A stretch of 17,392 bases of DNA from GWB1-37-8 sp964646925 (GCA_964646925.1 CAZYIC010000022.1:1-17392); one strand, 5' to 3'. Counted from the stretch's first letter, positions 5,648 through 13,089 are shown. The notes: generated by a model from the sequence alone, not told the origin. Numbers and translations: made by a program.

Positions 5648-6976
5648 CTATTCAAGGCTTTGTGTTAACGTTTTTCCATTTTTCAAAAGAACCTGATTTG
5701 TTGCTCCTTCAAAATCCAAATCGAGCATTCTAATTGCTTTTTGATATGCCTCCTCGAAAGTTCTTCCTATTCCCATAACTTCTCCGACAGACTTCATGCT
5801 GCTTCCAATCCTTTCTTCCGCTCCTTTAAATTTTTCAATATCCCAACGGGGAATTTTCACAACTATGTAATCAAGAGCGGGTTCAAAACAGGATTGAGTT
5901 TTTTGAGTAACTTTATTTTTGATTTCCGTTAAATTTTTTCCAAGAGCAAGCTTTGCCGCAACATAAGCCAAAGGATATCCTGTTGCTTTACTTGCTAAGG
6001 CAGAACTTCTTGAAAGGCGGGCATTAACTTCAATGACGTGGTATTCAAGCGTATTGTCATTCTGAGGCGTAGCCGAAGAATCTAGATCCTTCACTTCGTT
6101 CAGGATGACATTGCGTTTCGGTAATGGTTTTAGCGCAAATTGAACATTGCATTCTCCCACAATATTAAGACTTCTGACAATTTTTATTGCAGCTTCTCTT
6201 AGGGAATGGTATTCAAAATTGTTTAAGGTTTGACTTGGAGCAACAACAATAGATTCTCCCGTATGGATTCCCAAGGGATCCATGTTTTCCATGTTGCAAA
6301 CAGTAATACAATTATCGAATTTGTCCCGCACGACTTCGTATTCAATTTCTTTGTAGTGATGCAGATATTGCTCAACCAGGATTTGAGGAGCAAAAGAAAA
6401 TGCATGTGTAGAAATCTCCTTAAGCTCTTTCATGTTGCGAGCTACTCCCGATCCCTGCCCGCCAAGCGCAAATCCGGCTCTAACCATAACCGGAAATTTC
6501 ATTTCGCTTGCGATTTTCTCAACCTCCAACAAATTTTTTGCGGCAGAACTTTTTGGAGTTGGGACATTTATTGATTTTAAATGATCTGCAAACTTTTTTC
6601 GGTCTTCTGTCAATATAATGCCTGAAATAGAAGTTCCCAAAATTTCTACATTATATTTTTTTAAAATTCCTTTTTTGTGCAATTCCATTCCACAATTTAA
6701 AGCAGTCTGTCCCCCAAAAGAAAGTAAAATTCCATCCGGTTTTTCTTTTGATATTATTTTTTCTACAAAATATGCATTGACAGGTAAAAAATAAACATCA
6801 TCAGATAAGAATTTTGATGTTTGAATAGTTGCGATGTTTGGATTAACTAAAATAGTTCTAATCCCCTCTTCTTTTAAGGCTTTAATTGCTTGAGATCCTG
6901 AATAATCAAATTCTCCAGCCTCTCCTATTTTTAAAGCACCGCTGCCTAGGACTAAGACTTTCTTTATGTTTTTCAT
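5648..6976 (-). CDS. carB: Carbamoyl-phosphate synthase large chain, N-terminal part (ends at in-frame TAG)
   Basis: The 442-residue frame is the first ATP-grasp half of CarB, which makes carboxyphosphate from bicarbonate. Clear motifs are GSGALKIGEAGEFDYSGSQ near 11-29, GGQTALNCG, EDRKKF, GGQGSG, EYEVVRD and NARLSRSSALASKATGYP. The gene starts in an ATGA overlap with the carA stop, implying translational coupling. It ends at TAG 5648-5650, just before the PTTKRMF segment that normally continues the chain. Between VQFALKP and the conserved VIEVNARLSRSS there is an insert of about 20 residues (VILNEVKDLDSSATPQND) encoded by a 60-base palindromic repeat; related enzymes have only a few residues in this loop. 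Ligand-binding motifs look intact. Together with the next frame it adds up to about 1080 residues, normal for a whole CarB. Confidence 0.93.
   Translation of the reverse strand: MKNIKKVLVLGSGALKIGEAGEFDYSGSQAIKALKEEGIRTILVNPNIATIQTSKFLSDDVYFLPVNAYFVEKIISKEKPDGILLSFGGQTALNCGMELHKKGILKKYNVEILGTSISGIILTEDRKKFADHLKSINVPTPKSSAAKNLLEVEKIASEMKFPVMVRAGFALGGQGSGVARNMKELKEISTHAFSFAPQILVEQYLHHYKEIEYEVVRDKFDNCITVCNMENMDPLGIHTGESIVVAPSQTLNNFEYHSLREAAIKIVRSLNIVGECNVQFALKPLPKRNVILNEVKDLDSSATPQNDNTLEYHVIEVNARLSRSSALASKATGYPLAYVAAKLALGKNLTEIKNKVTQKTQSCFEPALDYIVVKIPRWDIEKFKGAEERIGSSMKSVGEVMGIGRTFEEAYQKAIRMLDLDFEGATNQVLLKNGKTLTQSLE
6053..6112. repeat. 60-base palindromic repeat, copy A (in frame in carB)
   Basis: The ends are ATTGTCATTCTGA and TCAGGATGACATT, with CTTC/GAAG-rich arms around a central TCTAGATCC. 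A second, 58-base copy lies at 13028-13085. Being exactly 20 codons long, it keeps the carB frame open. Confidence 0.88.
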
Positions 6977-8052
6977 AACTTTTCTAGGAAATAATCAAAG
7001 ATCCATTCCGTGTCGGTTGGTCCCGGACAAGCTTCCGGATGAAATTGAACTGACATAAAAGGAAGAGTCTTGTGAATAATTCCCTCATTTGATCCATCGT
7101 TGGCATTTGTAAACCAGACTTTGAAACCTTTTGGTATTTTGTTAACAAAAAATCCATGATTTTGAGTGGTTATATAGCATTTTCTTGAACCCTCAAGAAG
7201 ACAGGGTTGATTTTGACTTCTATGTCCAAATTTGAGCTTGGACGTATCCCCTCCTGCGGCAAGTGCTAGCAATTGATTGCCAAGACAAACTCCAAGAATT
7301 GGAATTTTTTTAACAAGCGCTTTTTTAATAATTGCAATTGTTTTAGCTGCCATTTTCGGGTTACCCGGCCCATTAGAAATTACAAGCCCGTCAAATTTTC
7401 CGATTACACCCCCGGGGTGTCTTTCGTTGACACCCGCGGAGAAAGGGTCAAAATCCCAAGGTACGATGGCAACTCTTGCTTCCCTTTTCATCAAGCATCT
7501 TGCAATATTTTCTTTTGCCCCGCAATCTATCAATAAAATTGTTTTTGCTTTGTTTTTTGAAGCAGATTTAAAATCAATTATTTTTTTGGTTGAAACTTGA
7601 GCGACGAGATTTTCTTTGTCCGGATTAAAAAATTCAATATTTTTGTCAAAAATTATTTTGCCGAGCATTGTTCCCTTAACTCTTATTTTCTGAGTCAAAA
7701 ATCTTGTGTCTGTAATTTCCAATGCCGGAATGTTTTCTTTCTTAAGCCATGTAGAGAGAGTCATTTGGCTTTGAAAATGAGATGGAGTATCAATATAGTT
7801 TGAAACAATTAATCCTGAAACTCTTATTCCGTCAGACTCCCAATATTTTTTATCCGGAACGCCGTAGTTGCCAATTAGAGGGTAGGTTAAGATTAAAATT
7901 TGCCCTTTGTATGAAGGATCAGTTAAGCTTTCCGGATATCCAGTCATTCCGGTTGAAAAAACTACTTCTCCGGCCATTGCGTTTTCAGAACCAAGACTTT
8001 TACCTTCAAATATAGATCCGTCTTCCAAAATTAGTTTTCCCTTTTTGGTCAT
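6973..8052 (-). CDS. carA: Carbamoyl-phosphate synthase small chain (glutaminase)
   Basis: CarA hydrolyses glutamine and passes ammonia to CarB. The 359-residue protein has the CarA-specific N-terminal domain (LEDGSIFEGKSLG, GEVVFSTGMTGYPESLTDPSY) and a class I glutamine amidotransferase domain from ~170. The nucleophile is Cys256 in GVCLGNQ, with His338 and Glu340 in QFHPE. The start is well supported: GGAGG lies six bases before the ATG, which overlaps the pyrB stop as ATGA. The stop in turn overlaps carB as ATGA, so pyrB-carA-carB are tightly coupled. Between VPWDFDP and FDGLVISNGPG, about 12 extra residues (SAGVNERHPGGV) are encoded by a GC-rich hairpin that looks like another inserted repeat. 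Confidence 0.95.
   Translation of the reverse strand: MTKKGKLILEDGSIFEGKSLGSENAMAGEVVFSTGMTGYPESLTDPSYKGQILILTYPLIGNYGVPDKKYWESDGIRVSGLIVSNYIDTPSHFQSQMTLSTWLKKENIPALEITDTRFLTQKIRVKGTMLGKIIFDKNIEFFNPDKENLVAQVSTKKIIDFKSASKNKAKTILLIDCGAKENIARCLMKREARVAIVPWDFDPFSAGVNERHPGGVIGKFDGLVISNGPGNPKMAAKTIAIIKKALVKKIPILGVCLGNQLLALAAGGDTSKLKFGHRSQNQPCLLEGSRKCYITTQNHGFFVNKIPKGFKVWFTNANDGSNEGIIHKTLPFMSVQFHPEACPGPTDTEWIFDYFLEKL
7415..7435. repeat. 21-base GC-rich hairpin inserted in carA
   Basis: GGGTGTC (7415-7421) and GACACCC (7429-7435) form a perfect 7-base-pair stem with a 7-base loop. It is preceded by ACACCCCCGGGGTGT, which is itself nearly symmetrical. It coincides with residues that the CarA family lacks. 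Confidence 0.7.
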
Positions 8053-9020
8053 GTTTTGCCTCCCAAGACCAAGGCTATTAATGCCATTCGGATATAGAGT
8101 CCGTTTCTGATCTCAGTTGTTAGATATACGGCTCTTTTATCACCGTCAACGTCTCTTTCTATTTCGTTAATTCGTGGTAATGGATGCATAAGAATCATTT
8201 GGGAATTTCCGTAGTCTTTTAGTAGTTGCCTAGTTACTATAAATCTATTTTTTACTTTTTCATAATCTTTCAAGTTTTTAAAGCGTTCCTTTTGTACTCT
8301 TGTCCAATACCAGAAATGAGCATTCTTCGGCATGTCTTTAACATTGTCTATTTCGATAAGTTTTATTCCGCGTTTTGAAAAGCTGGAATAATCATCTCCG
8401 GAGAGTTTTAGTTCTTTTGGAGAAAGTAAATAAATAGTATTATTCTTGAAAAGTGAAAGTCCTCTGATTAAAGAGTGAACAGTTCTTCCATTTAGCATGT
8501 CTCCCGCCATAATCCCTATTAAATTATTAAGTTTTTTGTGTTTTTCATAAATTGTATAGAGATCAAGAAGAGCTTGTGTGGGATGTTCGCCGATTCCGTC
8601 GCCAGCATTTATAATCGGAACAAATTTTGCTGTTTTTGCTGCGGAATTTGCCATTCCTGCCTGCGGATGCCTAATTATTATTCCATCTGAATAAGCTTCA
8701 AAAACTTTGATAGTGTCTTCAAATGTTTCTCCTTTCACAACGGATGAAAACTGTTGGGGATTGTGTATTTCAACCGTTTGTCCCCCGAGTTGTTTAACCG
8801 CAGTTGAAAAAGATCCAAAAGTGCGGCTGGATGGTTCGAAGAAAAGCATTACGAGCATTTTGCCTGCTATAATTTTGGATGGCTTTGCCTTTATAGCAAT
8901 GGTTCTCATTTTGGGGACTAAGGAAAAAATTATTTTTAAATCTTGAGAGGTAAATTGATCAAGAGTTATAATATCCTTGCCTTTAAATTTTCCATTAATT
9001 TTATCTGGAAAATCTGCCAT
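8049..9020 (-). CDS. pyrB: Aspartate carbamoyltransferase catalytic chain
   Basis: PyrB joins carbamoyl phosphate and aspartate. The 323-residue protein carries the carbamoyl-phosphate loop FEPSSRT (62-67), VKGETFEDT (95-103), EHPTQ (145-149), GRT at 178-180 with R186 region, YWTRVQ with Arg241, and HPLPRI (279-284). The family's FEPSTRTR is slightly altered after the first Arg (SSRTFGSF). No regulatory PyrI chain is encoded nearby. The ATG at 9020 directly abuts the U tract of a terminator-like hairpin, leaving no Shine-Dalgarno site; no better start is visible downstream because the conserved N-terminal LKG-like segment (FKGKDIITLDQF) begins at residue 12. First gene of the pyr part of the train, 71 bases after folD. 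Confidence 0.95.
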   Translation of the reverse strand: MADFPDKINGKFKGKDIITLDQFTSQDLKIIFSLVPKMRTIAIKAKPSKIIAGKMLVMLFFEPSSRTFGSFSTAVKQLGGQTVEIHNPQQFSSVVKGETFEDTIKVFEAYSDGIIIRHPQAGMANSAAKTAKFVPIINAGDGIGEHPTQALLDLYTIYEKHKKLNNLIGIMAGDMLNGRTVHSLIRGLSLFKNNTIYLLSPKELKLSGDDYSSFSKRGIKLIEIDNVKDMPKNAHFWYWTRVQKERFKNLKDYEKVKNRFIVTRQLLKDYGNSQMILMHPLPRINEIERDVDGDKRAVYLTTEIRNGLYIRMALIALVLGGKT

Positions 9021-9060
9021 AAAAAACCAGAACTTTTCTGCCAGCCGGCGGAGGTTCTGG
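9021..9060 (-). terminator. Terminator or attenuator between folD and pyrB
   Basis: On the minus strand CCAGAAC (9060-9054) pairs with GTTCTGG (9033-9027); a partly paired CCGCC/GGCAG lies inside, and six T follow (9026-9021). The T run ends at the base before the pyrB ATG. It would end transcripts from gyrA-folD, or act as an attenuator of pyrB. I see no PyrR-type anti-terminator. Confidence 0.75.
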
Positions 9061-9091
9061 GATTAAACTTTAACAAAGAAAGGACCTGCTG

Positions 9092-9904
9092 TCAATGACT
9101 AACCGAAATTTCGCTTGCGATTACAAGATTTTTTAGGAGCATGGCGACATTGACCGGGCCTACTCCGCCCGGGGTAGGCGTATAAAAAGAAGCAATATTT
9201 TTTATTTTTTCTTCATCATAATCTCCATGAAGTTTTCCATCCGTGCCTTTGTGCATGCCAATGCTAATTAAAAATACGCCTTTTTTTATTGCGCTAGGTT
9301 TTATTACGCCTAGATTTCCCACTGCGGAAATAACAATATCTGCATTTTTTGTTAGAGATTGCGGATTTTTTGTTTTAGTATCAACTACAATAGGTTTAAT
9401 ATCCATTTTTTGGATTGCTTGGATTATTAGTCTTCCTCCGGTTTTCCCTTTTCCCACGATGACAATTTTTTTAGATTTTAAAGAAGTATTTTTTAATATT
9501 TCTAAGACGGCGACTGCGATAGGAGGTGTAAATTTGGATTGCAAGTGAAAACCATCAACGTCTTTTTTCGGATCAACAGCCTGAGTAATTTTTTTAATAT
9601 CCATATGCGAAGGTAAAGGTTGTTGAACTATAATGCCATGGGCATTGTTGTTATTATTAAATTGTTGAATTGTTGTAAGCAGATTTGATTGAGATATGGA
9701 ATTTGAGAAGTGTTTAAGCGTGGTTTTTGCTCCTATTGATTCTGCTTTTAGCTTTTTTTGATTTACATAGGCTACGGATGCGGGATCATTTCCAACAAGA
9801 ATTATTGCAAGATGAGGAGTAATATTTTTCTTACTCAACTCCTCTACTCTTTCTTCGAGATCATTAAAAATTTTATCGGCAATGCCTTTGCCATCAATCT
9901 TCAT
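9092..9904 (-). CDS. folD: FolD-like methylene-THF dehydrogenase/cyclohydrolase, divergent
   Basis: FolD interconverts 5,10-methylene- and 10-formyl-tetrahydrofolate. In the 270-residue protein the catalytic YVNQK (Tyr46, Lys50), VQQPLP (93-98), KDVDGF (114-119) and PTPGGVGP (243-250) motifs are present. Two usual family features are not: the PCTP motif is reduced to FTPPIA, and the nucleotide-binding GRSxxVGxP loop reads GKGKTGGRL (151-159). This may change coenzyme choice (NAD versus NADP); that is inference. The start ATG lies five bases after the gyrA stop, with GAGG upstream inside the gyrA end, so the two are co-transcribed. The stop is TGA. Confidence 0.92.
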   Translation of the reverse strand: MKIDGKGIADKIFNDLEERVEELSKKNITPHLAIILVGNDPASVAYVNQKKLKAESIGAKTTLKHFSNSISQSNLLTTIQQFNNNNNAHGIIVQQPLPSHMDIKKITQAVDPKKDVDGFHLQSKFTPPIAVAVLEILKNTSLKSKKIVIVGKGKTGGRLIIQAIQKMDIKPIVVDTKTKNPQSLTKNADIVISAVGNLGVIKPSAIKKGVFLISIGMHKGTDGKLHGDYDEEKIKNIASFYTPTPGGVGPVNVAMLLKNLVIASEISVSH

Positions 9905-9909
9905 TAGAT

Positions 9910-12399
9910 TTATTCCTCGACACAGGTTGCGGAAGTAACTCGATCTGTTGAATTTGAGAATCTCATCAGTTTTACGCCTTGTGTATTTCTGGAATGTCTT
10001 GGGATTGAGGAAAGCTCCAGTTTCACGACCTGTCCGCGTCTGGAGGTTATAATAAGAGTTTTGTAATTTTGAGGAATAACTTGAGCGAATGCAACTTTTC
10101 CTGTTTTTGGAGTTACTTTTGCTACTTTTACTCCTTGTCCCCCCCTGCTTTGTCCTCGGAATTGTCCAACAGGAGTTTTCTTGCCAAGCCCGTTTTCCAT
10201 GATTGTAATAAGATCTGTTTTATCATCTTTTTTAATCACATCCATACTTATGACTTCGTCCGGACTTTTTAACTTGATTCCCCTAACGCCCATTGTGCTT
10301 CGGCCAAGAGGTCTGACTGATTTTTCCGAGAATCTGATAGCTTTTCCGTCTCTGGTTGTCAGAATGACCTCATTGTTTCCCTCTGTTAAAGCGCTCCAAA
10401 CCAATTCGTCTCCCTTATCAAGCTTGATTGCAAGGATTCCGTTCCTTCTTATGTTTTCAAATTCAGTCAGAGCTGTTTTTTTAACAGTTCCGTTTTTGGT
10501 AGAAAGAAAAACATACTTAAATGTTTCTTCTTCGATGCCTTTTTTACCAACTTTGTAGTTTATAAAAGATTCAACTTTTTCGTTTTGTTCTACGTTGATA
10601 AGATTTACAATTGCAGTTCCCTTGCTTGTTCTTTGAGATTCGGCTATTTCAAAAGCCCTAAGTTGGTAAACTTTTCCGCGATTGGTAAAGAACAAAATAT
10701 TGTCGTGGGTTTGAGCATAACGAATGTTCAAAATTCCATCTTCTTCCTTTGTTGTCATTCCCCGCACTCCTTTTCCTCCCCTATGTTGAACTCTAAAACT
10801 GTTCAAGCTTTGGCGTTTAATGTACCCCGTATCTGTAATCGTTATAACTGTCGGTTCATTTGGAATTAAATCTTCTTCTGAAAATTCTCCGACTTTACTT
10901 TTATATACTTTGGTTCGTCTTGGATCTGCAAATTTTTCCTTAAGAAATTTTAACTCTTCTTTGATAACGCTTAATATCTTTTCGGGATGTGCGAGAAGAT
11001 CTTCCAAATACGCAATAGTCTCTTTTACCATAATCAATTCATCTTCTATTTTTTGCCGTTCCAAGGCCGCGAGGCGGCGAAGCTGCATGTCTAAAATCGC
11101 AACAGCTTGAATATCGGAAAGCTTAAACTTAACAATTAAATTCTGCTTTGCAGAATCTTGATCCTTTGATTCTCTAATAGTTTTGATTACCGCATCAATG
11201 TGATCAACTGCGATTTTCAGCCCTTCGAGAATATGAAGTCTGGCTTTTGCCTGTTTTAATTCAAATTCAGAGCGTTTCGTAACCACAAAATATCTGTGTT
11301 TCAAATATTCCTCAAGAATTGTTTTGAGATTAAGTGTCTGTGGAGTACCATTAACCAGAGCAACGATGTTGGCAGAGAAACTTGTCTGCAGACTTGTATG
11401 CTTGAATAAATTATTTAAGACTTTTTTTGGAGTCGTATCGCGCTTGAGTTCTACAACTACTCTTGTTCCATGTCTGTCTGACTCGTCACGCAAATCGGAG
11501 ATTCCTTCAATTTTCTTCTCGCGTGCCAGCTCTGCGATGCGGGCGACCATGAGGGCTTTATTTACTTGGTATGGAAGTTCGGTAATGATAATTGCCGATT
11601 TGCCATTTCCTATATCTTCGATTTCTGCTTTTCCTCGAATAAGAATTCTTCCACGGCCTGTGGTATATACATTTTTAATTTCATTGAAGTCGTAAATTGC
11701 TCCGGCTGTTGGGAAATCAGGACCTTTGATGAGCTCCAGGAGTTCATCTACATTTGCAGTGCTTGTCAAGGAAAAACCCTTACCGGGATTTGTTATTTTT
11801 GTTTTTCCAATCATGAAAATAATGGCATCAATTACCTCACCTAAATTATGCGGTGGGATTTTGGTTGCCATACCAACCGCGATTCCTTCAGATCCCATCA
11901 AAAGCAAATTGGGAAGTTTTGCTGGCAGAAAAACCGGTTCCTGGAGTGTTGCGTCAAAGTTAGGAATAAGATCAACTGTTTCCTTGTCCAGATCCGTGAG
12001 CATCTCTCCTGTAATTGCTGCGAGTCGTGCTTCCGTATAACGCATTGCAGCCGGAGGATCGCCGTCTACGGAACCATAATTTCCCTGTCCGTCTACCAAT
12101 GGATACCTCATGGAGAAATCTTGGGCTAATCTGACTAAGGCATCGTAAATTGGCAAATCTCCGTGAGGATGATATTTTCCCATGACTTCTCCGACAATTT
12201 TTGCTGATTTCGCATACTTCGCAGAATGAGTTAAGTTTAATTCATGGAGAGCAAAAAGAATTCTTCGATGGACCGGCTTTAATCCGTCTCTGACATCAGG
12301 AAGAGCGCGGGAAACAATAACAGACATAGCATAATCCAAATATGCCCTTTTGACCTCTCCTGTTATTTCAGTTTGTTTTAATGTTCCAATGTTTGCCAT
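9910..12399 (-). CDS. gyrA: DNA gyrase subunit A
   Basis: GyrA cuts and rejoins DNA and wraps it through its C-terminal beta-pinwheel. In the 829-residue protein, YLDYAMSVIVSRALPDVRDGLKPVHRR is at 20-46, the active-site Tyr is Tyr121 (AAMRYTEAR), and the GyrA box reads QHRGGKG (538-544, consensus QRRGGKG), which favours gyrase over topoisomerase IV. The quinolone-determining region reads HPHGDLPIYD: the E. coli Ser83 position is Leu82 here, while the Asp87 position is Asp86. Repeated blades such as RGGQGVKVAKV fill 510-829. The ATG has no Shine-Dalgarno site; upstream is a heptamer-repeat element that fills the gap to ppa. The gene is followed by folD after five bases. Confidence 0.97.
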   Translation of the reverse strand: MANIGTLKQTEITGEVKRAYLDYAMSVIVSRALPDVRDGLKPVHRRILFALHELNLTHSAKYAKSAKIVGEVMGKYHPHGDLPIYDALVRLAQDFSMRYPLVDGQGNYGSVDGDPPAAMRYTEARLAAITGEMLTDLDKETVDLIPNFDATLQEPVFLPAKLPNLLLMGSEGIAVGMATKIPPHNLGEVIDAIIFMIGKTKITNPGKGFSLTSTANVDELLELIKGPDFPTAGAIYDFNEIKNVYTTGRGRILIRGKAEIEDIGNGKSAIIITELPYQVNKALMVARIAELAREKKIEGISDLRDESDRHGTRVVVELKRDTTPKKVLNNLFKHTSLQTSFSANIVALVNGTPQTLNLKTILEEYLKHRYFVVTKRSEFELKQAKARLHILEGLKIAVDHIDAVIKTIRESKDQDSAKQNLIVKFKLSDIQAVAILDMQLRRLAALERQKIEDELIMVKETIAYLEDLLAHPEKILSVIKEELKFLKEKFADPRRTKVYKSKVGEFSEEDLIPNEPTVITITDTGYIKRQSLNSFRVQHRGGKGVRGMTTKEEDGILNIRYAQTHDNILFFTNRGKVYQLRAFEIAESQRTSKGTAIVNLINVEQNEKVESFINYKVGKKGIEEETFKYVFLSTKNGTVKKTALTEFENIRRNGILAIKLDKGDELVWSALTEGNNEVILTTRDGKAIRFSEKSVRPLGRSTMGVRGIKLKSPDEVISMDVIKKDDKTDLITIMENGLGKKTPVGQFRGQSRGGQGVKVAKVTPKTGKVAFAQVIPQNYKTLIITSRRGQVVKLELSSIPRHSRNTQGVKLMRFSNSTDRVTSATCVEE

Positions 12400-12409
12400 A
12401 ATCTATGTT

Positions 12410-12492
12410 AGCGTCTAGCAACTAGCGTTCAGCGTTTAGTTTTTTACAAAATAAACCAATAACTAGACGCTAGGCGCTGATAACTAAACGCT
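12410..12492. repeat. Inverted pair of 7-base tandem repeats between ppa and gyrA
   Basis: The left half is GCGTCTA, GCAACTA, GCGTTCA, GCGTTTA (12411-12438). The right half is AACTAGA, CGCTAGG, CGCTGAT, AACTAAA, CGCT (12461-12492), essentially the left half on the other strand. AGCGTTTAGTT (12431-12441) and AACTAAACGCT (12482-12492) are perfect 11-base complements. The element fills nearly all of the gap and would fold into a long stem in the ppa-gyrA transcript. Confidence 0.85.
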
Positions 12493-13002
12493 TTATTTAA
12501 TTGACTTTTTTACTGCTGCAATTGCTGTTTCTCTTCCCTTCCACTCTTTGATTTTTACCCATTTTCCCGGCTCAAGTGTTTTGTAATTTTCAAAGAAATG
12601 TTTTATTTTATTTTTTATTGAATTACTGACTTCCGAAACATCATTAATTTCTCCAAAAAATGGATCTATTTTTTCTGTTGGAACAGCCAAAATTTTTGTG
12701 TCAATTCCTGCCTCATCTTCCATTTCAAGCATCCCGACAATTTTTGAGGGAATTATAACTCCGGGCATTACTCTTTGTTCGCTCAAAACCAAGACGTCAA
12801 TCGGATCTCCATCCTCGCTCATTGTGTTTGGAATAAACCCATAATTAAAAGGATAGTTCATTGTTGTATGTAAAAATCTGTCAACGAAAATCACCCCGGA
12901 TTCTTTATCCAACTCATATTTAATGTTTCCGTCTTTTGGAATTTCTATAAAGACGTTTACCTTGTTGGGCACTTCTCCAACTTTTATTTTCTTAATATCC
13001 AT
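12493..13002 (-). CDS. ppa: Inorganic pyrophosphatase, family I
   Basis: This soluble enzyme hydrolyses pyrophosphate to phosphate, pulling biosynthetic reactions forward. The 169-residue protein has Glu20, Lys29, the signature DGDPID (64-69) and DEAGID with Asp96 and Asp101, then YK at 140-141, all as in the E. coli enzyme. The start is ATG 13002 because AGGAGGTGA (13011-13019) lies eight bases upstream; the frame is open to an ATG at 13029, but that codon lies inside the edge of a palindromic repeat. It sits between gyrB and gyrA on the same strand, an unusual but not meaningless place, as the three are all housekeeping genes and could share transcripts. Confidence 0.96.
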   Translation of the reverse strand: MDIKKIKVGEVPNKVNVFIEIPKDGNIKYELDKESGVIFVDRFLHTTMNYPFNYGFIPNTMSEDGDPIDVLVLSEQRVMPGVIIPSKIVGMLEMEDEAGIDTKILAVPTEKIDPFFGEINDVSEVSNSIKNKIKHFFENYKTLEPGKWVKIKEWKGRETAIAAVKKSIK

Positions 13003-13010
13003 ATCAATTC

Positions 13011-13019
13011 TCACCTCCT
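13011..13019 (-). promoter_or_regulatory. Strong Shine-Dalgarno site of ppa
   Basis: AGGAGGTGA on the minus strand is a near-perfect anti-16S match eight bases before the ATG at 13002. It decides the start against the upstream ATG at 13029. Confidence 0.85.
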
Positions 13020-13027
13020 CTATTCTC

Positions 13028-13085
13028 ATGTCATCCTGAGTGAAACGAAGGATCTAAGATTCTTCACTTCGTTCAGAATGACAAT
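13028..13085. repeat. 58-base palindromic repeat, copy B (between gyrB and ppa)
   Basis: It runs from ATGTCATCCTGA to TCAGAATGACAAT, the same family as the one in carB at 6053-6112. It nearly fills the gap after the gyrB stop (TAG at 13090-13092) and ends a few bases before the ppa Shine-Dalgarno site. In RNA it would form a stable hairpin between the two genes. Confidence 0.88.
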
Positions 13086-13089
13086 GTGA

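Noticed and set aside
5648..5650. TAG as a recoded sense codon throughout the genome
   Set aside because: gyrB and the SIMPL gene end properly at TAG, so amber is a working stop. Read-through at this one site remains possible.
9021..9090. T-box, PyrR site or other riboswitch before pyrB
   Set aside because: The 71-base gap is too short, with no T-box sequence and no PyrR-type loop; only the hairpin with U tract is supported.
9092..9094. UGA-to-glycine code as in Gracilibacteria and Absconditabacteria
   Set aside because: folD, carA and the Fem-like gene end at TGA at family-typical lengths, two of them in ATGA overlaps.
13003..13029. Upstream ATG at 13029 as the ppa start
   Set aside because: It lies in the edge of a palindromic repeat, and the residues before 13002 encode the Shine-Dalgarno site AGGAGGTGA, ideally spaced for the ATG at 13002.
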